A model generated the notes under the pieces. It had not been told where the DNA came from. It saw only the letters and a program-made list of their open reading frames with translations, and searched no databases. Position numbers and translations under genes: made by a program. From positions 20,669,001 through 20,733,000 of the forward strand of contig CM044311.1 of NCBI GenBank assembly GCA_024291935.2: a stretch of DNA of 64,000 nucleotides, in the 5' to 3' direction. The stretch is from Okapia johnstoni. Lineage: Eukaryota; Chordata; Mammalia; Artiodactyla; Giraffidae. Positions 46,379 to 56,754 of this stretch are shown here, piece by piece. Position 1 is the first letter of the stretch, and the number at the start of each line of letters is the position of its first letter.

Positions 46379-46882
46379 ACCACGTAGACTGCAGGTAGCT
46401 CTGCCTCTCTAGTCAAATAAAATAAATGAAATAAGCCACTAATCAATGATTCATGACGTTGAGCATCTTTTCATGCCCTGCACCCAGAGACATTTTTATT
46501 TATTTTCATCAGGAGAAAGTATATAATTGTTAATCATAGATTATGATAGCAAAGTATCAGATTCAATTCATATTTCCATCTTTCTGAAATTAAATATGTA
46601 GAATATGGTGAATGAGCATTATGGCATAATCACAGCAGTGAGTAGCAGTGTAGTAGGTGAAAATAGGTAAAAACTCTGCCTAAATGTATGCTAAAACCTT
46701 CATCTTCGAAGTAACAAATAATAATATATAATTATTAAATTGAATTATACTACAAAACCTGTCATCTATGAACGGAATGAATTTATGCAAGTACTATGAA
46801 AGAACAAAGTAATATTAAGTGAGCTTCTCCTTTTCTGAGAAATGCAAAGTTTGACTTAAGAATTATTTATTGAGGTGTTTCA
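46379..46882. other. Unassigned sequence
   Basis: AT-rich, no recognised element. Confidence 0.4.
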
Positions 46883-46893
46883 TCATTTAGCAT

Positions 46894-47014
46894 GTTGTTG
46901 TTTAGTCATTAAGTCGTGTCTGACTCTTGCAACCCCAGGGACTGTAGCCCTCCAGGTTCCTCTGTCCTTAGGATTTCCCAGGCAAGAATACTGGGTTGCA
47001 ATTTCCTTCTCCTG
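46894..47014 (-). mobile_element. BovA half SINE with 11-bp target duplication
   Basis: 121 bp from gttgttgtttagtcattaag to tttccttctcctg. Direct repeats TCATTTAGCAT at 46883-46893 and 47015-47025 are identical, so this truncated form was itself the inserted unit. Confidence 0.92.
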
Positions 47015-47203
47015 TCATTTAGCATACTTTGGTTAAAAATCTAGAATTATAAATAGAATATTAAGCTACAAATTTTTTCACTTGTCTACCCTGATTTGAA
47101 GTCATTAATGACACCTAACAATGGACAAACATTGTTTATCAGTGGTAGTAGTCTACACATGCCTAGAGAAGTATAGGAATTTTTACCAAAACATACAGGT
47201 TTG

Positions 47204-47560
47204 TGTGCCCAAAACACAGTGAGGCCAAAAAATACTAAAACATCAGACTTTGGAACAGAGAAAGGTTTATTACAGGACCATGCAAGGAGATGCGTGGCTC
47301 ATGCTTAAGAGCCCCAGTGTTACTGAAAGCTTTCACAAAGCCTTTTTAAAAGCAAACAGTGAGAGAGGGGTGTGATTAGTTGCTGCAAATTTCTTGGTGT
47401 CAGATCCTTTATTAAGTCAGATCATGGTCAAATAACAATGTTCCTGTAAATCTCTACCAAATGGATACTACTCTCTGTCTTGATAAGAAAGGGCAAGGCC
47501 CCAAGGCACAACTTTCACCCTCCAAGGTCCTGGTCTTTGTTAAGGAAAGGCATAACTCAG
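47204..47560 (-). mobile_element. LTR-like 3' end, antisense
   Basis: On the minus strand the sequence ends ctgtaataaacctttctctg, gtctgatgttttagta, ggcctcactgtgttttgggcaca. The AATAAA (TTTATT complement at about 47265) and CA end are typical of an LTR R-U5. Upstream there is a tttttaaaaaggc TATA-like site at about 47343-47353. The 5' boundary was not found; it may extend into the GC-richer block to the right. Confidence 0.55.
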
Positions 47561-48150
47561 CTGGCGGCTCCCTCAGGGCCAGACTACCCAGGTGTCATCT
47601 CTGAGGGAGCCAGGCACCCAAACCAACTAGCTCTCAGGCTCTTCAAGCTGCTCAAAAGTAGGAGGAGACCAACCCCCACAGGCTGTGACCCAGACAGACT
47701 GTCACTGCTGTTAGGTCATAGAGACAGGGAGGCAGGAGGGTTTCACTGCTGCCTCAAGGTCTAGGCCAAGGCTAGTGGATGCCTTAGTGAGGGTTCTGAA
47801 TCCCTGCAGGTCACAGTACACAGCCTGTTCCTGGGCCTCCAGCTCACCCACTGGCCCAATGCCAAGTGAGCTGGAGGGCCTCAGGGAGAAGGCCAGGATC
47901 AGCCTCATACCTCTCACTTTCGGCCTCAAAGCCACCATTCCACTATTGTCTGTCTTTCCTCACTATCACTACTTAACAGTTGGTTGCTTGTGGGTGGGGA
48001 CCACTGCTGCACTGTGCAATGGCTGAGCAGGGCCACTAAGGTCAGTCATTGACAGCTGGTTGCCAGTGGGCAGAGCCCACTGCGGCACTGACCAATGGCT
48101 GAGCAGGACCCATTGACTGGTATCAGAGTGAGAAGTAATGAAAGACAGCA
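47561..48150. other. GC-richer block with CCAAT-containing direct repeat
   Basis: This 0.6-kb block is distinctly richer in G and C than the rest of the window. Its right end has two diverged copies of a unit of about 73 bp starting acagttggttgcttgtgggt (about 47976) and acagctggttgccagtgggc (about 48050), each containing caatggctgagcaggrccca. Duplicated CCAAT-type units are common in retroviral U3 regions, so this could be the U3 of the LTR at 47204. Overlapping frames of 75-94 codons have no motif. Confidence 0.4.
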
Positions 48151-49247
48151 ATGGTTGCTCTGCTAAGAGCTAAGTTCACTGTGCTATGTTATAGGATTTT
48201 AAGAATAAGTACAGAGGTAAAAAAAAATGGGGGGAGTTCTTTTGGAAGCACCAAGTCTGCTCTGAAGCCACATGGAGGGAATCCCTGCACCCAACCCCCT
48301 TTCTTTCAGCCTCCTTCTGCACATCTGTATAAACAAACAACACCACCTACTTACTTGTGTCAGCTTCCCTCCATTCAAGCAAACTTGGACCATGGCTTTC
48401 AATTATTTCTGTCAAGAAACAACTACTAGTGTTGATTTGGTATTTAGACTTATCAATGATCAGTTAATCTAATTGATTCACAAACCTGTCTTGCAGAATT
48501 TCAAGAATCCCTTTAATTTATATTAATTCTCTTTGAAGGGGACACCGTTTAATAAGACTGATTCAACATTGTTAAGAATTGCTGCTTGGCAACCAATTAT
48601 TTAATTCCATCAATAACTTCTTTATCAAAGAAAATTGTGGAAAGTACAATAGGAAGTGGATTCAGCAGCTTCACTAATAACAAGTAATGCTGCACAGCCA
48701 GCAGCTGGCAGCAATGAAAAAGGCTCATTTATACATGAATATGGTTGTATGCTGAAGATGAGGAATTAAAAAAAAAATCCTAATATGCTGTAAATGTTGA
48801 AATGCCAGAAGTGCTCTAATAGCAACTCAGGCAAAAGCAAGCACACTTATTTCCAGCCATTTCCTATGAGATGACTTCTCCCTCCAGACAGGAAGAAAAA
48901 CATTGCCTGATCCTTGAGGCAATCTTAGTTTTAACTATATCCTTCATCTGTTTAAAAATGCAGATTATTTGAAGAGGAGAACAATTATTCTGTGTATTCA
49001 ATCAATGTAGACAATTAACTGAGCTAATTATCTTACCTCTACATATTGTTAGACCTACATCTAAACTGTCTTGAGCCATGTCAATAAGCCAATAGCATAC
49101 TGACCTGGGACTGAAAAATCGATAAACCTTGGAGCATTTTGAAACGTCTATGATAACTGGATGGAATTATTGTGCAACCGTTTCTAGGTCAGTGATTGGA
49201 AATCATCATTGTAAACCAAACAATCAAACAAACGATGCTGTGCCTTG
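48151..49247. other. Unassigned sequence
   Basis: About 1.1 kb. Frames of 66-92 codons at 48151-48472 on both strands have no motif and overlap each other. Confidence 0.4.
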
Positions 49248-50068
49248 CTTCCTCACTCAGTCTTGCCTGACTCTTTGCAACCCCATGGACAGTAGTGAAA
49301 ATGAAAGTTGCTCACTCATTTCCAACTCTTTGTGATATCATGGACGGTATAGTCTTTAGAATTCTCCAGGCCAAAATACTGGAGTGGGTAACTGTTCCCT
49401 TCTCCAGGGGATATTCCCACCCCAGAAATTGAACCCAGGTCTCCCACATTGCAGGCAGATTCTTTACCAGCTGAGCCACCAAGGAAACCCAAGAATACTG
49501 GAGGGAGTTCACTTCAGTTCAGTCGCTCAGTCGTGTCCGACTCTTTGCAACCCCATGAACCGCAACACGCCAGGCCTCCCTGTCCATCACCAACTGCCAG
49601 AGTCTACCCAAACTCATGTCCATTGAGTCAGTGATGCCATCCAATCATCTCATCCTCTGTCTTCCCCTTCTCCTCCTGCTTTCAATCTTTCCCAGCATCA
49701 GGGTCTTTTCAAATGAGTCAGCTCTTCATATCAGGTGGCCAAAGTACTGGAGTTTCAGCTTCGACATCAGTCCTTCCAATGAACACCCAGGACTGATCTT
49801 CTTTAGGATGGACTGGTTGGATCTTCTTGCAGTCCAAGGGACTCTCAAGAGTCTTCTCCAACACCACAGTTCAAAAGCATCAATTCTTTGGCACTCAGCT
49901 TTCTTTGTAGTCCAACTCTCACATCCATACATGACTACTGGAAAAACCATAGCCTAAAGGAGTGAGTAGCCTATCCCTTTTCCAGGGGATCTTCCTGACC
50001 CAGGAAATGAACCAGGGTCTCCTGCATTGCAGGCAGGTTCTTTACCAGCTGAGCTACCAGGGAAGAGT
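49248..50068 (-). mobile_element. Bov-tA multimer interrupted by BovB
   Basis: 49248-49490 is an antisense SINE (gtctcccacattgcaggcag, gctgagccaccaagg). A second unit starts aagaatactggag at 49491-49503, is broken by BovB, and resumes at about 49959 (gagtgagtagcctatccctt, ccaggggatcttcctgaccc) to gctgagctaccagggaag at 50066. The BovB lies at 49508-49958. Confidence 0.85.
49508..49958 (-). mobile_element. BovB 3' fragment inside a SINE
   Basis: From the terminus (ttcacttcagttcagtcgct) to tggaaaaaccatagcc. The minus strand keeps the frame VFPVVMYGCESWTTKKAECQ through KLKLQYFGHL, nearly consensus. Flanks ggagggag (49500-49507) and ggagtgag (49959-49966) form a probable 8-bp target duplication with one difference. 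Little diverged, so young. Confidence 0.93.
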
Positions 50069-50199
50069 CAGGTAATTAAAATTTTTCATTTGGGTTATGA
50101 GAAAGGGACTATGGCATGGGCTAGGCCAGGTATGTTAAAATAGTGCTGCAAGTTTTATCACAAATATAATTTACATGTCCCAGATTTTCACATATACTT

Positions 50200-50830
50200 A
50201 ATATGTAGATACTTAACACTCCTAACAACCCAAATGTCCCATAACAGAAGAGTCCACAAATTTTGGTATATTGATGCAGTGAATTATACTCATCAGTAAA
50301 AATAAATCAAAGTACTAACAAATGCAGGGGCTTCTTAGATGGTTCAGTTGTTGAATATCTGCCTGCCAATGCAAGATACACAAGAGACATTGGTCCCATC
50401 ACTGAGTCGATAAGATTCCCTGGAGAAGGAAATGACAACTTACTCCAATATTCTTGCCTAGAAAGTCTCATGGACAGAGGAGCCTGGCAGGCTACTGTCC
50501 ATGGGTTCACAAGGAGTAGAACACAGCTGAGCTATTGAGCAACAACTAATACATGCAACAATACAGATGACTCTCAAATGCATCATGAGTAAAAAAAGCT
50601 CAGATAAAAGGACATATTATTTGATATCATTTACATAAATAACAAAGACAGCCAAATCAAATCTAAGGAAAGAGTTTATTTCAAGTTGAGAATTGACTGG
50701 AAAAAGTCATGAGGTAGATTTTTATGGTTAAATAATTGTTCTGAATCTTGATTTGAGTGATGCTAACACAGGTTTCTGTAACTGTCAAAATTCAAGCTGA
50801 GGATTTAAAGCCTGCGTCTTCACACAAATA
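50200..50830 (+). mobile_element. Old L1 3' end split by a SINE
   Basis: Left: aacaacccaaatgtcccata, ggtatattgatgcagtgaat. Right of the SINE: acatgcaacaatacagatga, ctctcaaatgcatcatgagt, ttctgaatcttgatttgagt, ctgtcaaaattcaag. The order follows an L1 3' end in plus orientation. Confidence 0.65.
50328..50549 (+). mobile_element. Bov-tA SINE
   Basis: Head ggggcttcttagatggttca, an extra stretch acacaagagacattggtccc, core ttactccaatattcttgcct and end acacagctgagctattgagc. Near-duplicates actaacaaatgca and actaatacatgca flank it. Confidence 0.88.
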
Positions 50831-51414
50831 ATCTACTTTATGAGTTATACATGTATTAACCTAAATTTAATGTAAAAGACTAGATATTATTTAGACTTTA
50901 GAAATGTGTAGGCCACTGATACTTAATTATAACTATTATTAATAACTGCAACTATTTTCACAAATGTATTATTTTACCTAACAATAATAATAGGAGGTAA
51001 GATCTACCTGCTGATAATGTATACATTTTCATACTGAAAACTGCTATTTCTATTGTTTATATAGCAATATAAATATTTTCACTGTGGTGTCCATTGCCTT
51101 AGTCATGCAGAACCAATACATTTGCATGTCTAATTCAAATAAGATTGTGAAATATTTCTGGCTCCTCTTTTTCATACAAAATTGACATTTTACAGTAATT
51201 ATGCAAAAATAGTTTTCTAGTAAAAATTATTATTTGTTATCCTTTAAGGAATTTTATTTGAAAAATAACTTGTGGCAATCCCTTTAATTAAGAAGTCAAC
51301 TAGATGCATTAGCTCCTAGAGTGTCAATGCATAAAATTAACTTCTACATTGCAATTGTGTTTAGTTTAACCTCTGTGAGTTTAGGTTTTCTAAAATGTGC
51401 TTAATTAAACACCA
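50831..51414. other. Unassigned AT-rich sequence
   Basis: No recognised element. Confidence 0.4.
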
Positions 51415-51607
51415 GTGGGTAATGAATCCACCTGCAATGCAGGAGACACAAGAGACGTGGGTTTGATCCCTGGATAGGGAAGATACCCTGGAGGAGGAAA
51501 TGACAACCCACTCCAGTATTCTTGCCTGAAAAATCCCATGGACAGAGGAGCCTGGTAGGCTACAGTTCAAAGAGTCACAGAATCAGACATGACTGAGCAA
51601 CTAAGCT
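51415..51607 (+). mobile_element. Bov-tA SINE, head truncated
   Basis: Begins gggtaatgaatccacctgca and ends acatgactgagcaactaagc. Confidence 0.9.
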
Positions 51608-51899
51608 TGAAATTTTCATCCTAGTTCTAAATCATATACACACAAATTTAAATTAGCTATTTACTGAAAGGCAAGACATGCTCAAATCATGCTACTTTGC
51701 TAGTTCATATAACTGTGAATAATAAATCTGTTATTACTACTTTCAGCATAGAAGATTCTATCTTGGCAAGGTACTATATGAAATTTATAAAATTCTTTTT
51801 GAGAATTGACTGGCATTGCCATTTTCAGCAATATAAGGCATTTGGTATTCTGGAAAAAAATCTCATTTCAAAAACTGAGAAATAATGGAAAAAAAAAAA

Positions 51900-51999
51900 C
51901 ATTCATATGTGCTCATGCAAACCTGCCCATGAATATTAATAGAGGCAATGCATGCCATAGCCAAGAATTAAAAGCAACTTAAATGTCCAAGAGCAAGAG
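51900..51999 (+). mobile_element. L1 ORF2 scrap
   Basis: cattcatatgtgctcatgca, catagccaagaattaaaagc and aacttaaatgtccaagagca resemble the L1 ORF2 C-terminal region. The solo LTR at 52000 interrupts it. Confidence 0.45.
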
Positions 52000-52345
52000 T
52001 GTAAGGTAACATTTATCAGAAGGCTTCCCTTATGCTGCTTTCAGTCTTACATAAATCCTTTGTTCCTCATAGCACCTGAATAAAGGCGCTGGAAGAACTG
52101 CATGCAGTTCCCAGAATGATAGGAATTTATGCATCTCGTTTGTATGGATAGTAGCTTCTCCATACAGTGATAGTAGCTTCTCCATATGGTAATTAGCAGC
52201 CGTTTACTACTCTTTTCCCTTCTGATATGGAAAGTAACTTTTACAATCCCCTCCCTTGAAAATGATTCTAGCCTCCAGCTTCCTGAATAACCTGTAAGAT
52301 TTTTTTATCCCTGTCTCTGCTAAAAAGGGCTATCTCGTAAGAGAG

Positions 52346-52375
52346 TATATATATGCGCACAATATGTTAAATAAA
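52346..52375 (+). promoter_or_regulatory. LTR TATA box and poly(A) signal
   Basis: TATATATA at 52346-52353 followed by AATAAA at 52370-52375 inside the solo LTR. The same close spacing is seen in the LTR at 15049. Confidence 0.55.
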
Positions 52376-52404
52376 TGCCCTTGTTCCACCAGAGCACTGG
52401 TCCC

Positions 52405-52500
52405 CGTGTCTTTCTTCATCTCTCTCTCTCTGTCCCCGTGTCTTTCTTTCTCTCTCTCTTTCTCTCTCTTTCTCTCTCTCTTTCTCTCTCTCTGTCCCCG
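52405..52500 (+). repeat. Polypyrimidine (CT/TTTC)n tract within LTR
   Basis: Nearly all C and T, with three tgtccccgt motifs interspersed. It probably grew by slippage of the short CT run seen in LTR R-U5 regions. Confidence 0.9.
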
Positions 52501-52596
52501 TCAGGCTGCTCACCTCTTTTCTTCCTTCTTTCAGTTTCTTATCGGTCAACTCTGTACCCCCAAGCTCTGGTCCATTAAAGGACCACAACACAAGAG

Positions 52597-54472
52597 ATTA
52601 AACTTATACATCTTATAAGCAATGATGCAGTGTACATAAGGGATATTATTGAAAATAATGTAAGATTTACATATCATCTATAAACAACATAGAGTGTCAC
52701 TATGTTGTTATAGAGTGTCACTATGTTGTTTGTAGATGTGTAAATAGGCAATCAGGGTTTAAATTAATATATGAAAATGATGAGCAGCAATCTCAGGATA
52801 GTGATTTTTGTCTAGACAGGATTCCATCAGGAAAGAAAGCAGTTTTTTAAGATGCTTTATTTTTTTTTTTAGACTTTTTGAAGTTTGATATATAATTTCA
52901 TTAGAAGTGATTTAGTAAATTTTAAGTTGATAAATGTTGCCTTCTGTTTTTATTTGTAGCCTCTGATATTTTCATTCAAAATTATTTACATATTTTTTCC
53001 AATTCATATTTGGTAAAAGTAATTCACTAAGTCAAACCAAATCAGAGCACTTGTTGATTACTTAGTCACAGTTATATGCATATATATATATATGTATATG
53101 TATGTATATACACATATATATATATATACACATATACACAAGGGAAATTTATAGCCCAGTTTGATGGATAGCAAACAAACATTTATAAAGTCAAACAAAA
53201 AAAATCACTGGATTGATAGCAGCAACATTTTAAACATAATTTCTAAAATACAACATTAATCACCGATTATTTTTCCTCAAATGTTGTAAAAAGCATAATT
53301 TAAATGTCTGTATCAAAGATAAAATATTTTCTATACTTAAAGAAATTTCATAGCTTTAATAAGCCATATTTCATTGTTAATTTTCAAAGAGTGATACAAT
53401 GCATTCCACCTCCAAAATTTTTATCTTAAAATGGAATATTTTCAGGAGTGAAGTAATTGTATGGCTATCTCAAACATACACTTGGAAATAACATTGTTTG
53501 ATTCCAGAAGAGGAGATGGTTTTAAGGAGGCTTCATGAAAACATTATGTTTTTTGTGTGTGTTTGGATAAAATGGAGAAAGAAAGCTAAACATAGCAGTA
53601 ACAGAAACATTTGTAGCCAAATTTCAAAGCACTGCATAAGTGATGAAGGAATAAAAATCAGAAGGTTATTAAACATTTTCATCAATTTTCCTGTTGTCAA
53701 TTAAGTTGAAAGCAGATGATTCTTTGTAATTATAATTTTTAATGTTTTATTTTTTTTATCATCCTATCAATTATTAGTTTATACCATGGAAGAAAAGAAA
53801 TATTCTTTTTAATTTTGATTATGATGTTAATATTTGACTAGAGTATTGTGTTTAAATTGGACAAAGTAGAGACAAAAATGTTTATTTTGCTCTTTTGTAG
53901 TTATCCATTTTAATTCATGGGTATGTCTGTTACCTACTCTTTTTGCTTAACTGAACATCTTTTTGCCTAACCCTCTTTTTTCTCTAACAAGAATTAGGAA
54001 CTTGGAAAACAATCTCAGAATCAAGTGCCAACTGTTCATAACGTACTTGGGCTTGTTTTGCATGTCCTCTGGGACACAAGAGTGTGTGAGACTCTTTCCA
54101 GTTGCAAACAGCAGAGAAGTTGACAAATGCTGGAGCTGTTCCTGAGGTTACTCCTAAGATCACACACCTCGAAAGATGGCCAGTCCACATTTTCTCTAAT
54201 TAATTGGCAGTGAGACAAGATAAATAAAATGAGAGCATAATCAGTGTCTTATATAAACTTCCTGTAACGCATTAATATACGAGACAAAATTATAAAGCAC
54301 AGGCTGTTTTTTACTGTAAAATATATCAAGGCTGTTTTATATATCATCTGAAGGTATTATTTTGGAATTGTCTATTCAATTAATATTTATTATTCTCTGC
54401 ATTTACTGAGGTTTACGGAAATATCAAAAGAAAGCAAATATACAAAATACTCTTCTACTTACTGTTCTGATG
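52597..54472. other. Unassigned sequence with TA-rich tracts
   Basis: About 1.9 kb, very AT-rich. A degenerate (TA)n(CA)n tract lies at about 53072-53140. gagtgtcactatgttgtt is directly repeated at about 52691-52729. No recognised element or coding region; frames of at most 68 codons lack motifs. Confidence 0.45.
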
Positions 54473-54597
54473 AAGGAAATGGCAACCCACTCCAGAATTC
54501 TTGCCTGGAAAATCCCATGACAGAGAAGTCTGGCAGCCTACATACAGTTCATTGGGTTGCAAGAGTTGGAGACTAAGACTTAGAGACTAAAGCACAC
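54473..54597 (+). mobile_element. BovA half SINE
   Basis: From gaaggaaatggcaacccact to agacttagagactaaagcac, diverged near the 3' end. Confidence 0.85.
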
Positions 54598-55036
54598 TTT
54601 TCTAAGATTCATTTCCCCTGTTTGGTAGGTAATTAATATTATTTTAGTATTTAAACATTTACATTTGAATTCTATTTAAATATGTAAATTTTAAAATATT
54701 TTAAATAAAGAACATTATTTGAAACTGAAGTTGTAATAAGGCATAATCCATTTTTCTAATATACAGGGAACATTTGATAACAGATTGAATAAAAAAAATA
54801 AATTCTATGTATATTCATAGTGATGACCAAGGCAGTTATTACTGTTATTATTCTTTGGGAAATATTGAAGACACATTTTAAAACTAATAAACTCAGTAGT
54901 ATGTGACATAAGGCAGTATATTCTGTAGGAATGGCTTTTATAGAGAAAATATTTGTAGAGTTAAGCAGAAAATGGATTTTTTATTATATCTTCTTGAGTG
55001 ATAGTTTCTTTATTTCAAAGTTTAAGTGTTCATCTT
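54598..55036. other. Unassigned AT-rich sequence
   Basis: No recognised element. Confidence 0.4.
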
Positions 55037-55037
55037 T

Positions 55038-55350
55038 TGTTCAGTTCAGTTCAGTTGCTCAGTCGTGTCTGACTCTTTGCGATCCCATGGACTGCAGCAC
55101 GCCAGGCCTCCCTGTCCATCGTCAACTCCCAGAGTTTACTCAAACTCATGTCCATTGAGTCATTGATGCCAGACAACCATCTTATCCTCTGTCATCCCCT
55201 TCTCCTCCTGCCCTCAATTTTTCTCAGCATCAGGGTCTTTTCAAATGAGTCAGCTCTTCGCATCAGGTGGCCAAAGTATTGGAGTTTCAGATTCAGCAAC
55301 AGTCCTTCCAGACTATTAAGGACTGATTTCCTTTAGGATGGGCTGGTTGG
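55038..55350 (-). mobile_element. BovB 3' fragment
   Basis: From ttcagttcagttcagttgct to tttaggatgggctggttgga. A 6-8-bp stretch is altered near 55308 (tccagactattaagg instead of tccaatgaacac...). 5'-truncated. Confidence 0.93.
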
Positions 55351-56743
55351 ACACACAGGGTATGCAAATGCACAATACTATACCTCTGTAACATTTTATA
55401 GCTTCCAGGTTATTTCAAAATTTCCTGAAATCTTATTTAAGTTTCATAACACCCCAGGAGTTCAAGTGATAGATATAAGTATATCCTTCTTTCTACTGAT
55501 GAGAAGCGTAAATGTAGCAATGTGAGGTGACGGTTTAAGGTTGAATGCATGATTATTGTAAAAACATAAAGCAAAACTGAGAAGCGTGTCTTCTAATTCT
55601 GTAACATCTTCATGAGATTATGATTTAATATGATTTGATATCTTCCTATTTACTTAATAATTTGACAGAAGCCACTTGCCTCTTTGTAGAAACAAAGTTT
55701 TAAGGGCAAATCAAGACTGAAGATTAATGATAAAGGACAGATTATTGAGAACATTCCATTAAAAGCCACTGTGTTTCTATCAGTTAATTCAAAAAAGCAG
55801 TTCATCAATATCACTAAAAAATGTGTTCTGTTGCAATGTGGGCTACAATAAACATGAAATTATCCTATTTTGATACTTTTTTATCATTTTGTGTAATTAT
55901 TATAATAATTGCATTTATATTAATCACTATAGTCATTCCAAATTTTGAAGAAGTAAGTTTAATTAGAAAATAGGAATATGATTCTTGTATTGGTAGCGTT
56001 ATCCTTATGATCGATTAGAAACAATCATTCCTTTTCTTAATGAGAAAACATTTCACTCCCTGTATTTTGCAACTATAGGTTTAAGTCTGAAGTCCTTTTA
56101 CAATACTAGAACACTATATACATTAAAAATGTTGATGTCTTTCATGTAGCTCATAAGAAGTGAACAGAAATTTGGAAATGTTTTTAATTTATTTACTTTG
56201 TGACTGTTAAATTTAACTTTCTTTAAGCACCAAGAAATCAATATTTCCATAAAAATACCACTTATATCACTAAAATATAATTTATTAATTTAATACATTA
56301 ATATTAATATACTTTTTATTCATTATAAATTCATTTATTCAGATAGAAATATTTTAACATATTAAAGTGTCTAATATATCAGATTCTAAGAAATTTAAAC
56401 ACCTTTAAAGGCAGATAAAACATAAACTATCACAGTTACAGAACTTACTACCTCGCATTAAACCAGATTAAATGCCCTAGTATTAATAAATAGTGCTGAA
56501 GTTTAAGTGTATATTTTAACCCTTGTTTTGAACATAGACACAACAAAGCATTTTGTTTTCTGTCTTGTCAACTATAATCACTAAGCTGACAGGAATTTTA
56601 TCTGATACTATCTTTATAGTTTTGCGTGGTTGTGGTGCTCTTTCATGTTCAAAAGAAAAATCACACAAAACATCATTTCAAGTCAGCCAAATAAAGGCTG
56701 AAGTAGCTCACCAAATGAAGTTTGATTAGAAGATAAGGGTTTG
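55351..56743. other. Unassigned sequence, possible MIR
   Basis: About 55400-55560 (tttcataacaccccaggagt, ctactgatgagaagcgtaaa) has the general layout of a MIR in plus orientation, weakly supported. The rest is AT-rich without recognised elements. Confidence 0.35.
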
Positions 56744-56754
56744 TTTTATTGTAT

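Larger units (their letters stand above)
52000..52590 (+). mobile_element. Solo LTR, 6-bp target duplication, with expanded CT tract
   Basis: Starts TGTAAGGTAACATT and ends GACCACAACA. Identical CAAGAG hexamers flank it at 51994-51999 and 52591-52596, fixing a 591-bp LTR. TATATATA at 52346-52353 and AATAAA at 52370-52375 mark the U3/R area. Downstream is a pyrimidine tract at 52405-52500 with gtccccgtgtctttctt repeated. Two copies of gatagtagcttctccata 22 bp apart lie in U3 (52147-52187). The 6-bp duplication suggests class II, as for the LTR at 15049, but the sequence is from a different family. Confidence 0.9.

Noticed and set aside
47480..48026. Overlapping open frames of 75-94 codons in the GC-richer block
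   Set aside because: Frames overlap on both strands with no motif. Higher GC lowers stop frequency, so open frames are expected.
52364..52618. Open frames of 67-84 codons across the CT tract
   Set aside because: Low-complexity Ser/Leu/Phe or Glu/Arg runs from a simple repeat, not a protein.
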